A DNA stretch of 64,000 nt, from contig NZ_OEST01000005.1 in the NCBI RefSeq assembly GCF_900241005.1, forward strand, positions 124,001-188,000, given 5' to 3'. Each line of letters begins with the position of its first letter. Position 1 is the first letter of the stretch. Shown here piece after piece: positions 19,752 to 28,800 of this stretch. A model generated the notes under the pieces. That model had not been told where the DNA came from and made no database searches. It was given only the letters and a program-made list of their open reading frames with translations. A program made the translations under genes and the position numbers. This DNA comes from Bacteroides cutis (GTDB lineage Bacteria; Bacteroidota; Bacteroidia; Bacteroidales; Bacteroidaceae).

Positions 19752-19765
19752 ATTGAGGAGGGAGT

Positions 19766-19803
19766 ATTCTATTCTATTCTATGCTATTCTATGCTATGCT
19801 ATG
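19766..19803. repeat. pentanucleotide tandem repeat (ATTCT/ATGCT)
   Basis: Seven back-to-back 5-bp units reading ATTCT x3, ATGCT, ATTCT, ATGCT x2, then ATG. It lies outside any gene, about 300 bp upstream of the RHS start. Slippage here could change length between strains. Confidence 0.85.
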
Positions 19804-19811
19804 TGTACCGG

Positions 19812-19874
19812 ATGTTACATTTTGAGATGTTAATGTTACATTTTGGGGCATTAATGTTACATCTTGCGCCTGTT
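19812..19874. repeat. three 21-bp degenerate tandem units starting ATGTTACA
   Basis: Units at 19812-19832, 19833-19853 and 19854-19874 each begin ATGTTACAT(T/C)TTG and diverge in the second half. They are non-coding and stand between the pentanucleotide tract and the 22-bp array. Confidence 0.75.
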
Positions 19875-19911
19875 GGTAGAGGTCTTTGCGCTTCAGGATG
19901 AAATGAGGCGT

Positions 19912-20014
19912 CTGTAGCTCCCTTGTGACAGGTCTATATATTCCTCGTGTGGCATCTATATATCCCTCGCGACAGGTCTATAGTTTCCTCATGGTGTATC
20001 TATAGTTCCCTCAC
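19912..20014. repeat. array of five 22-bp degenerate repeats, copy 1 of 2
   Basis: Units start at 19912, 19934, 19956, 19978 and 20000 (the last partial), each beginning CT(A/G)TA and containing a CCTC core. The unit at 19956 shares the 20-mer CTATATATCCCTCGCGACAG exactly with a unit at 39733 in a second array. There are no spacers, so it is not a CRISPR. The array lies between the divergent RHS and S24-repressor genes. Confidence 0.8.
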
Positions 20015-20222
20015 TTTATAATTATTAGCTTTAATTATTTGTGTTTTAGAAACAATTTGCGTACGTTTGTCACATTAAAGATAGATGCGTTTTCAAGTAA
20101 GAAACGGATTGTGCCGCTGATGTTTAAAAATCGTTCAGAATTGAGTGGAAATGAGGTAAATGAGTCAAAGTTATACAATGATAAACATTGCAGTATAATA
20201 AAATATTACATAACTTGTGTCT

Positions 20223-20945
20223 ATGGAAAAAAAAAGAGATTTATTGTTCAATGTGTCGGAAATCGTAGGGCGTGCCAAGAGAGTGCTCGACTTGAAGACT
20301 GATGCTGCCTTGGCCTCCTATCTGGGAGTATCCCGTTCTACCCTGAGTAACTGGATTGCACGTAATAGTATAGACTTTCCACTGTTGCTGGAGCGGCTGA
20401 AAGAGGTGGACTACAACTGGTTGCTCACAGGTAAGGGAAGTCCGGCACACAAGCAGAAGCAGTGTGGAGACGAGTGGGCACAGGGTGAAGTAGAAATACT
20501 CCACAATCCTAAAACACCAGAGGTTGTGGACGACCGTAGTGTGGCGCTTTACGACATCACCGCCGCCGCCAACCTGAAAACCTTGCTGGCGGATAAACGG
20601 CAGTATGTGGTGGGGAGGATACAGATACCGAGCATTCCGGTATGCGATGGCGCGCTATACATCAGCGGGGACAGTATGTATCCCATACTGAAATCGGGCG
20701 ATATCGTGGGGTTCAAGGAGATAAACAGTTTCAGCCATGTCATTTATGGCGAAATGTATCTGGTTTCATTCGTCATCGATGGTGATGAGTATCTGGCGGT
20801 AAAATATGTGAACCGTTCGGACAAGGAAGGTTGCCTGAAGCTGGTGAGCTACAACCCGCACCACGAGCCGATGGATGTGCCGCTGGCGGCTATCAATGCG
20901 ATGGCTATTGTTAAGTTCTCGATTAGAAAGAATATGATGATGTAA
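20223..20945 (+). CDS. XRE-type HTH / S24 peptidase-fold repressor
   Basis: 240 residues from the ATG at 20223; a GTG at 20217 is an alternative. An N-terminal DNA-binding helix-turn-helix (LASYLGVSRSTLSNWIAR, about 30-48) is followed by a LexA/CI-like S24 domain. The catalytic Ser lies in YISGDSMYPIL and the general-base Lys in YLAVKYVN, so it may self-cleave or simply dimerise. Such phage-repressor-like regulators are common as single genes in Bacteroides. No phage genes surround it. The targets are unknown; GSCFA and murF-alr follow at short spacing but are unlikely targets. Confidence 0.85.
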   Translation: MEKKRDLLFNVSEIVGRAKRVLDLKTDAALASYLGVSRSTLSNWIARNSIDFPLLLERLKEVDYNWLLTGKGSPAHKQKQCGDEWAQGEVEILHNPKTPEVVDDRSVALYDITAAANLKTLLADKRQYVVGRIQIPSIPVCDGALYISGDSMYPILKSGDIVGFKEINSFSHVIYGEMYLVSFVIDGDEYLAVKYVNRSDKEGCLKLVSYNPHHEPMDVPLAAINAMAIVKFSIRKNMMM

Positions 20946-20961
20946 CGGGAAGGAGGAGATT

Positions 20962-21951
20962 ATGAATTTCTACACTCCCGTTTACCTCCCCGCTGGCTTG
21001 CCGCAACTTACGCATAGTGACCGTTTGATGTCGATCGGTTCTTGCTTTGCCACCGGCATGGGGGAACGGCTTGTCGATGCCAAGTTTCGTTGCGACGTCA
21101 ACCCATACGGTGTACTTTATAATCCGTTGTCCATTTCTGCTGCTTTGCGTGAAATTGTGGCAGGAAAGATATACGGGCGGCAAGACTTGTTTTTCTTTCG
21201 TGAATGTTGGCACAGCCCGATGCATCATGGCGATTTCTCGTCACCCGAAGTGGAAGAAACTTTGCGACGTATCAACGGGCGTATTGTCCGGGCACACAAT
21301 GATATTTTCAGTCTGGATTGCTTGTTGCTGACTTTCGGTACGGCATGGGTGTATGAACGGAACAGCACGGGATGTATTGTCGCCAACTGTCACAAGCAGC
21401 CGGAGAAGTGTTTCAACCGTCGTCGGTTGGGGGTAGAGGAGATTGTGACGGACTATACTTCGCTGCTGTCGGGATTGCTGGCACGAAACCCAAAACTGAA
21501 GATCGTGTTCACCGTTAGCCCTATCCGTCATGTGCGCGACGGGTTACATGCCAACCAACTCAGCAAAGCCACGCTACTGCTTGCCATCGACCGTTTACAG
21601 GAGGTGTTTTCGGGGAATGTGTTTTACTTTCCTGCTTATGAGTTGGTGCTGGATGAGTTGCGTGATTATCGATTTTATGCAGAAGACATGGTGCACCCTT
21701 CCGAAGTAGCTGCCAGCTATGTTTGGGAACGCTTTTCATCGGCCTGTTTCTCTTTAGAGACGTTACAGATAATAGAAGAAAGTGAAAATATACATAGAGC
21801 GTTGGCGCATAAGCCCTTTCATCCGGATTCTGAAGAGTATAAGCGTTTTTTAGGACAAATTGTGTTAAAAATAGACCGACTTAACGGAAAATACCCGTAC
21901 TTAGACTTCAAAAATGAGAGAGAAATATGTCGTATACGATTGAAAGCATAA
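20962..21951 (+). CDS. GSCFA domain protein
   Basis: 329 residues with the family signature IGSCFATGMGERL near the N-terminus (about residues 24-36), followed by conserved NPYGVLYNPLS and a C-terminal FYAEDMVHPS motif. GSCFA proteins have an SGNH-hydrolase-like fold, but their substrate is unknown. The gene starts 17 bp after the repressor and overlaps murF-alr by 25 bp; the pairing with murF-alr hints at cell-wall work, which is inference. No signal peptide is seen, so it is probably cytoplasmic. Confidence 0.88.
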   Translation: MNFYTPVYLPAGLPQLTHSDRLMSIGSCFATGMGERLVDAKFRCDVNPYGVLYNPLSISAALREIVAGKIYGRQDLFFFRECWHSPMHHGDFSSPEVEETLRRINGRIVRAHNDIFSLDCLLLTFGTAWVYERNSTGCIVANCHKQPEKCFNRRRLGVEEIVTDYTSLLSGLLARNPKLKIVFTVSPIRHVRDGLHANQLSKATLLLAIDRLQEVFSGNVFYFPAYELVLDELRDYRFYAEDMVHPSEVAASYVWERFSSACFSLETLQIIEESENIHRALAHKPFHPDSEEYKRFLGQIVLKIDRLNGKYPYLDFKNEREICRIRLKA

Positions 21952-24407
21952 CTGAAATCATTGGTGCACGGCGTGTAGGGGATACACCGGCCACCATTGA
22001 CTGGCTGCTTACCGACAGCCGTTCATTGAGTTTCCCCGAGGAAACACTTTTCTTTGCACTGACTACCAAGCGGAACGACGGTGCGCGATATATACCGGAT
22101 TTATATGCTCGGGGTGTGAGGAATTTCGTAGTGAGTGAGGCGGTGGCACAGTCCATTATCAATTATCAACTGTCGACTGCCAATTTGTTGATTGTTGCAA
22201 GTCCTTTAAAGGCTTTGCAAAAATTGGCGGAACAGCATCGTGACCGTTTCCAGATACCTGTTATCGGTATTACGGGTAGTAATGGAAAAACCATTGTGAA
22301 GGAGTGGTTGCACCAGTTGCTCAGTCCCGAACGTATCATCGTGCGTTCGCCACGTAGTTACAATTCGCAGATTGGCGTACCTTTGTCCGTGTGGCAGATG
22401 AATGAGGAGTCTGAGCTCGCCCTGCTGGAAGCCGGGATTTCGGAGCCGGGGGAAATGCGTGCTTTGCAGAATATCATAAAGCCTACTATCGGTATACTGA
22501 CGAATATTGGTGGTGCGCATCAGGAAAACTTCTTCTCCTTGCAGGAAAAGTGTATGGAGAAATTAGCGTTGTTCAAGAACTGTGATGTGGTGATTTACAA
22601 TGGCGATGACGAATTTATCAGTAATTGCGTGGGCAAGTCGATGCTTTCGGCGCGTGAAATTGCATGGAGTCGTAAGGATATGGAACGCCCTTTGTTTATA
22701 AGTAAGGTGGATAAGAAGGACGATTTTACTGTCATTTCTTACCGTTATCTGGACATGGACAACACGTTTACTCTACCATTCATTGACGATGCTTCCATAG
22801 AGAACTCGTTGAATTGTTTGGCTGCCTGTCTGTATTTGATGCTTCCTGCCGAGAAAATTACAGAACGGATGGCAAAGTTGGAACCTATCGCTATGCGTCT
22901 GGAGGTAAAGGAGGGCAAGAACGGTTGTCTGTTGATAAATGACAGTTATAATTCCGATCTGGCTTCGCTGGATATTGCGCTCGATTTTCTGTACCGGCGT
23001 TCGCAGAGCAAGGGTTTGAAGCGGACACTGATTCTTTCGGATATCCTGGAGACAGGGCAGAATACGCCTACGCTCTACCGACAAGTGGCGCAATTGGTGA
23101 ACAGTCGTGGCATAGAGCGCATTATCGGTGTGGGGAGTGAGATTTCTACTTGTGCTTCACGGTTCAACATCGAAAAAACTTTCTATCCCAATACGGATAC
23201 GTTGACGCGTGCCATTGCAAAAGGGGAGTTGCGGCTGGAAAATGAAATAATTCTGATAAAGGGTGCACGTAAGTTCGGTTTCGATTCCCTCACAGAGGTA
23301 CTGGAAAAGAAGGTGCACGAAACGATATTGGAAGTAAACCTGGGGGCGATGATTGCCAATCTGAACTATTATCGTGGCAAGCTGAAACCCGAAACCAAGA
23401 TGGTGTGTATGGTGAAGGCCTCGGCCTATGGCGCGGGTTCGTATGAAATTGCTAAAACTTTGCAGGAACATCATGTTGATTATCTGGCGGTTGCTGTTGC
23501 TGATGAAGGCTCGGAACTGCGTAAGGCAGGTATCACCGCAAGCATCATCATTATGAATCCTGAAATGACGGCATTCAAGACGTTGTTCGACTATAAGCTG
23601 GAACCGGAAGTGTATAGTTTCCATTTATTGGATGCATTGATTAAGGAGGCGGAGAAAGAGGGGGTCACGAACTTCCCCATTCACGTGAAACTGGATACGG
23701 GTATGCATCGGCTTGGTTTTGCGCCGGAAGATATGCCCCGGTTAATAGAACGCCTGAAGGGGCAGAATGCTGTGATTGCCCGTTCGGTCTTCTCGCATTT
23801 CGTGGGGAGTGACGCGCCGCAGTTCGATGCGTTTACGCGTAGGCAGATAGAGATGTTTGAAAAGGCTTCGATGCAGTTGCAGGAGGCTTTCCCGCATAAG
23901 ATACTTCGTCATATCTGCAATTCTGCGGGTATAGAGCGTTTTCCTGGGGCGCAGTTCGACATGGTGCGCCTGGGACTGGGATTGTATGGTATCAGTCCGA
24001 TAGACAATTCTATTATGAATAATGTGAGTACGTTGAAAACTACTATTCTCCAGATACGGGACGTGCCCGAAGAAGATACGGTGGGGTACAGCCGTAAAGG
24101 GCACTTGACACGGCCTTCACGCATTGCCGCCATTCCTATCGGCTATGCCGACGGACTGAATCGGCACTTGGGTAACGGTCGTGCTTATTGTTTGGTGAAC
24201 GGGCAACGTGCCGCATACGTGGGGAATATTTGCATGGATGTTTGCATGATAGATGTGACTGATATTGACTGTAAGGAAGGTGATGCAGTGGAAATCTTCG
24301 GTGATCATTTGCCAATAACCGTTCTCTCCGATGTGCTCGAAACTATTCCTTATGAAGTATTGACGAGTGTTTCGACGAGAGTGAAGAGAGTATATTATCA
24401 GGATTGA
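21927..24407 (+). CDS. murF-alr: bifunctional UDP-MurNAc-tripeptide D-Ala-D-Ala ligase / alanine racemase
   Basis: 826 residues, two peptidoglycan enzymes in one chain. The MurF half (about 1-455) has the ATP-binding loop GITGSNGKTIVKEW (about 113-126). The alanine racemase half (about 465-826) has the PLP lysine in MVKASAYGAGSYE (Lys about 496) and the second catalytic Tyr in TVGYSRKGHLTRPSR. Thus the D-Ala maker and the enzyme that attaches the D-Ala-D-Ala dipeptide are joined. This fusion is usual in Bacteroidetes. The start overlaps the GSCFA gene by 25 bp. Confidence 0.95.
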   Translation: MSYTIESITEIIGARRVGDTPATIDWLLTDSRSLSFPEETLFFALTTKRNDGARYIPDLYARGVRNFVVSEAVAQSIINYQLSTANLLIVASPLKALQKLAEQHRDRFQIPVIGITGSNGKTIVKEWLHQLLSPERIIVRSPRSYNSQIGVPLSVWQMNEESELALLEAGISEPGEMRALQNIIKPTIGILTNIGGAHQENFFSLQEKCMEKLALFKNCDVVIYNGDDEFISNCVGKSMLSAREIAWSRKDMERPLFISKVDKKDDFTVISYRYLDMDNTFTLPFIDDASIENSLNCLAACLYLMLPAEKITERMAKLEPIAMRLEVKEGKNGCLLINDSYNSDLASLDIALDFLYRRSQSKGLKRTLILSDILETGQNTPTLYRQVAQLVNSRGIERIIGVGSEISTCASRFNIEKTFYPNTDTLTRAIAKGELRLENEIILIKGARKFGFDSLTEVLEKKVHETILEVNLGAMIANLNYYRGKLKPETKMVCMVKASAYGAGSYEIAKTLQEHHVDYLAVAVADEGSELRKAGITASIIIMNPEMTAFKTLFDYKLEPEVYSFHLLDALIKEAEKEGVTNFPIHVKLDTGMHRLGFAPEDMPRLIERLKGQNAVIARSVFSHFVGSDAPQFDAFTRRQIEMFEKASMQLQEAFPHKILRHICNSAGIERFPGAQFDMVRLGLGLYGISPIDNSIMNNVSTLKTTILQIRDVPEEDTVGYSRKGHLTRPSRIAAIPIGYADGLNRHLGNGRAYCLVNGQRAAYVGNICMDVCMIDVTDIDCKEGDAVEIFGDHLPITVLSDVLETIPYEVLTSVSTRVKRVYYQD

Positions 24408-24506
24408 TGAGAATTGTGGCTTATTGGTTTGTGATTAATCACCGAACATTACACATTATTCGCCAATCATTACACATTAATCGTCAATCATTAATCATTA
24501 TTTCAC

Positions 24507-24514
24507 TATCTTTG
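24507..24514 (+). promoter_or_regulatory. -7 box for tatA
   Basis: TATCTTTG (followed by C) fits the Bacteroides -7 consensus; predicted start near 24521, 17 nt before the tatA ATG. No clear -33 box. The bases just upstream contain imperfect repeats of TCATTA(C/A)ACATTA type. Confidence 0.6.
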
Positions 24515-24537
24515 CATCAAATTAATCCTGTATAACT

Positions 24538-24756
24538 ATGACAAACTTACTTTTACTAGGTTTCTTGCCCAGTGGTTCCGAATGGGTTATTATCGCATTG
24601 CTTATATTGTTGCTGTTCGGCGGTAAAAAAATCCCTGAATTAATGAAAGGATTGGGTAAAGGCGTGAAGAGCTTCAAAGAAGGCGTAAATGAGGCGAAGG
24701 AAGAAATTAATAAGGCTAAAGACGAAGTGGATAAACCGGCTGAGGAGAAAAAATGA
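24538..24756 (+). CDS. tatA: Sec-independent translocase subunit TatA/TatE
   Basis: 72 residues. A short N-terminal membrane helix ([13 protein letters not shown]) is followed by the FGGKKIPEL hinge and an amphipathic, then highly charged, tail rich in Lys and Glu. TatA oligomers form the pore for folded twin-arginine substrates in the inner membrane. tatC lies 259 bp downstream, separated by an inverted-repeat element; no tatB is seen, as is usual for minimal TatAC systems. Confidence 0.93.
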   Translation: MTNLLLLGFLPSGSEWVIIALLILLLFGGKKIPELMKGLGKGVKSFKEGVNEAKEEINKAKDEVDKPAEEKK

Positions 24757-24764
24757 TAATTTTC

Positions 24765-24993
24765 TTTCACCGTAAGAATACAGAGGTCGCAAAATTTTCC
24801 CTTATTGATAAGCAGGTCTATCTGTCATTAGCTCCATTCAAAATCTCTTCTGATTATTTCATTAGGGTATAGTCTGAACCTGTTGAAAAGTCTATTCTCT
24901 TTATGTATACGAGGAGAAGAGACCCTTCGGCAAGTTCAGGATAACAGATACTGACAGAGTATAATAATAATCTCTGTGTCTTCTACAGTGAAA
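24765..24993. repeat. nested inverted-repeat element between tatA and tatC
   Basis: Outer arms at 24765-24785 (TTTCACCGTAAGAATACAGAG) and 24972-24993 are near-perfect inverted copies. A middle pair TCTGTCA/TGACAGA lies inside. The inner arms 24874-24892 (CTGAACCTGTTGAAAAGTC) and 24921-24939 pair at 16 of 19 positions, counting two G-T pairs. The inner right arm (CTTCGGCAAGTTCAGGAT) resembles REP-type palindromes found in many bacterial genomes. No protein is encoded. It could be a small non-autonomous repeat element or a folded RNA within the tat transcript. Confidence 0.6.
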
Positions 24994-25015
24994 ACTAAAT
25001 TTCCTGTTTATAATC

Positions 25016-25828
25016 ATGTCTGATAAAGAATTAACCTTTTGGGATCATCTGGATGAATTGCGCCGTGTGTTGTTTCGTATTCTTGGTGTGTGGTTTCTGT
25101 TGGCGGTCGGTTACTTTATTGCAATGCCCTATTTGTTTGATAATGTGGTGTTGGCACCTTGCCATAACGACTTTATCTTTTATGATGTGTTGCGTTATGT
25201 TGGTGAGATATTCGATCTGAAAGATGAGTTCTTCACACAGGAATTTCATGTAAAACTGATTAATATCAATCTGGCGGCACCGTTTTTTATCCACATGTCT
25301 ACAGCATTTTGGATGTCGGTAGTGACGGCTGCGCCTTATATCTTCTTTGAAATTTGGCGGTTCATCAGTCCGGCGCTCTATCCGAAAGAACGCAGGGGGG
25401 TGAAAAAAGCGTTGTGTATCGGTACGGTGATGTTCTTTCTGGGGGTATTACTAGGTTATTTCATGGTTTATCCGTTGACATTACGCTTCTTGTCTACTTA
25501 TCAGCTAAGTGCGGCGATAGAAAATCAGATCTCTCTCAATTCGTATATTGACAACTTTATGATGCTGGTGCTCTGCATGGGACTTGCATTTGAGTTGCCG
25601 TTGGTGACATGGCTGCTGTCCTTGTTGGGGCTGGTGCATAAGTCTCTTTTGCGGAGATATCGCCGTCATGCGCTTGTTGTCATCGTAATTGTTGCTGCCA
25701 TCATTACTCCGACAGGCGATCCTTTTACATTGACAGTCGTTTCGGTTCCACTCTATATGCTCTATGAGTTGAGTATATTGATGATTAAGGATAAGAAAAA
25801 CAAGGAACTGGCGGATATCGAAGTATGA
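25016..25828 (+). CDS. tatC: Sec-independent translocase subunit TatC
   Basis: 270 residues with the start signature FWDHLDELRRVLFR (about 8-21) that binds the twin-arginine signal, then six predicted membrane helices and the conserved segment FIWRFISPALYPKERR-like sequence (EIWRFISPALYPKERR, about 121-136). A longer periplasmic loop lies after helix 1. It forms the receptor of the Tat translocase with TatA. Its stop codon overlaps the start of the nuclease-helicase gene as ATGA. Confidence 0.95.
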   Translation: MSDKELTFWDHLDELRRVLFRILGVWFLLAVGYFIAMPYLFDNVVLAPCHNDFIFYDVLRYVGEIFDLKDEFFTQEFHVKLININLAAPFFIHMSTAFWMSVVTAAPYIFFEIWRFISPALYPKERRGVKKALCIGTVMFFLGVLLGYFMVYPLTLRFLSTYQLSAAIENQISLNSYIDNFMMLVLCMGLAFELPLVTWLLSLLGLVHKSLLRRYRRHALVVIVIVAAIITPTGDPFTLTVVSVPLYMLYELSILMIKDKKNKELADIEV

Positions 25829-28800
25829 AGGAATTCAATGAATACTACGATATATTGTTAGCGGCTTGCAGAAGTGAAGATGTGCTTCTTGCCGCCGCTT
25901 ATCGCCGGTTGCGTGAACTCCTTGAACACCTTTGTCGTACGCAGATGACAGACAGTAGCTTACAAATGACTGACCTCTCTGCACGTATCAACTTTGTAGC
26001 TTCCAAGACAGGACTTTCTGTGGTTGAGCAGAACCGTTTGCACACGTTCCGTCTGACTTCCAATGCCATACTGAACCGGCAGGTAGAGCCACAGCGGGAA
26101 CATCTGTTGCGTGATGCCAAGACGTTGGCTTTCTTCGTTAAGCGACTGACAGAAGTGGATATTCCCGATGAACTTTATCGCCTGTTTCCACGTGCCGATG
26201 CTACTTATATTGTACTCCCGCCTGCTAGGGAGTGTGTACGACGTATGCGTGTCAGTTTTCAGCAAGCTGATGATACTTATTTATATGTATTGCCTGTAGA
26301 TTCGGTGGCAGACGAGCCGTTGAAGGTACGTTATAATATACCGCAAGTCAATGAGGAGTTTAATGAGACCTGTCGTTTGTTATGGCGTCATGCTCAACTC
26401 AATCTGCTGGATGTGGCTGTGGATGAATCGGGAGTTTTGACTCCTTCATTCATTATATTGGAACCTGATTATCTGATAGATATCAGTTCACTGGCGGAGT
26501 GTTTCAAAGACTACGGTCACCATCCTGCCAACTATCTGTTAGCTCGTTTTCAGCTTCCTGAAAATACACGGTCACTTCTGCTTGGTAATATCGCCAACCT
26601 TTTTTTGGATGAGTGGATTTATGCCGACAACGAGCCGGATTATCTAGTTTGTATGAAGAAAGCTTTCCGTACCTATCCCATCGAACTGGCAGCATGCGCT
26701 GACTTACGTGATCGGGAGAAGGAACGGGAATTCTTTGCCGATTGTAAACGGCATTTCGAGAATATACGGCAGACAGTGAAAGAAACGTTCCATACTTCTG
26801 GCTATAACCTGGATAAAACGGATGCTGTATTGGAACCTTCTTACATCTGCGAGGCTCTGGGCTTGCAAGGACGGCTCGATTATATGCAGCGGGATATGTC
26901 TTCGTTCATTGAAATGAAGTCGGGTAAGGCAGATGAATATACCATCCGGGGTAAGGTGGAACCGAAGGAAAATAACAAGGTACAGATGTTGCTCTATCAA
27001 GCTGTGTTGGAGTATTCCATGGGGATGAATCACCGGTGGGTGAAAGCTTACCTGCTTTATACACGTTATCCGTTACTTTATCCGGCACGTCCATCGTGGG
27101 CGATGGTACGCCGAGTGATGGACGTGCGGAACCGGATTGTGGCGAATGAGTACAGTATCCAATTACGCAATAGTCAGCAATATACGGCAGAGCGCTTGCA
27201 GGAACTTAATTCTGATACGCTGAACGAGCGGCAATTGGATAATACGTTGTGGAAACGGTATCTTTTACCTTCCATTGATGTAGTGAGACAACGCATTGAG
27301 ACATTGTCACCTTTGGAAAAGTCTTATTTCTATACGCTTTACAACTTTATCACTAAAGAACTTTATACCTCCAAGTCGGGGGATATGGACTATGAAGGAC
27401 CTGCCGGCGCGGCTGCGTTATGGCTTTCCACACTGGCTGAGAAGTGTGAGAGTGGGGAGATTTTGTATGATTTGACAATACAAGAGAATTGTGCGGCAAA
27501 TGTACATAAGCCTTATTTGTCATTGCGAAGGGTTCCGGTTGCTTGGGAGGAACCAAGTGAGGGGGGACTCCCGAACTTTCGTCGGGGAGACGCTGTGGTT
27601 CTTTACGAAAGAAATACAGATACCGATAATGTTACCAATAAGATGGTGTTCAAAGGAAATATCGAATGGATTTCTGATACGGATTTGTGCATCCGTCTTC
27701 GGGCCTCACAACAGAATATAGCTGTTCTACCAATGGATAGCCGTTATGCTGTGGAACATGATATAATGGATACTTCTTTCCGAAGTATGTATTGGGGACT
27801 TTCCGCTTTTTTATCGGCCACGTCAGAAAGGCGGGCTTTGTTGTTAAATCAACGTCCGCCTGAGTTTGATGTTTCATTGGATGATGACATAGCTTCAACA
27901 AAGGATGATTTTGAACGTATCGCTTTGAAAGCAAGGGCGGCTCGGGATTATTTCTTGTTGATTGGTCCTCCGGGAACGGGCAAGACTTCCCGTGCCTTGC
28001 GTAATATGGTCGAGACGTTTCATCGGGAAGGAAAACAAATCTTGTTACTTTCGTATACTAACCGTGCGGTGGATGAAATCTGTAAAACATTGACTGCAAT
28101 TACTCCGGAAGTCGATTTTATCCGCATCGGTAATGAGTTGTCATGCGATGTGTCTTATCGTTCATATTTAATAGAAAATGTACTTGAACCGTGTAGTACC
28201 CGGCGTGAGGTACAAGAACGTATGTCGCGTTGCCAGATTTTTGTGGGAACGGTTGCTACACTTTCTGCCAAAACAGAGTTGTTCAGACTGAAAACCTTTG
28301 ATGTAGCTATCATAGATGAGGCTACTCAGATATTAGAGCCACAGTTGTTGGGACTGCTTTGTGCCCGTAGTGTTTCGGGAGGAAATGCTATTGGTAAGTT
28401 TATCTTGATTGGAGATCATAAGCAGTTGCCTGCGGTAGTGTTACAATCTTCTGAGCAGTCGGAGGTATGTGACGAGAATTTGCGTGCCATTGGACTGCGT
28501 AATTTGAAGGATTCACTTTTTGAGAGACTTTATCGGAATGTTACTTTAAATTTACCTGTTTCGGTTGTTAACCGTCAACTGGCAAATTTCAAATCTTTTG
28601 ATATGCTTTGCCGGCAAGGGCGTATGAATGTAGATGTAGCCGCTTTTCCTAATCATGCCTTTTATGGTGGACTTTTACAACCGGTAGGGTTACCGCACCA
28701 ATTTGGAAAACTGGAACTTGCTTCGGGGTTGGCAGATAGTGAGTTCGCAGATTTGTTGACTTGCCGTGTCGCTTTTCTGCCTTCTGTACCCGATGCTGTG

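Noticed and set aside
19912..20014. Possible CRISPR array
   Set aside because: Units are directly adjacent with no unique spacers, they are degenerate, and no cas genes are near; it is a tandem repeat.
20223..20945. Prophage boundary suggested by the CI-like S24 repressor
   Set aside because: No integrase, phage structural genes, attachment repeats or tRNA are nearby; neighbours are housekeeping genes.
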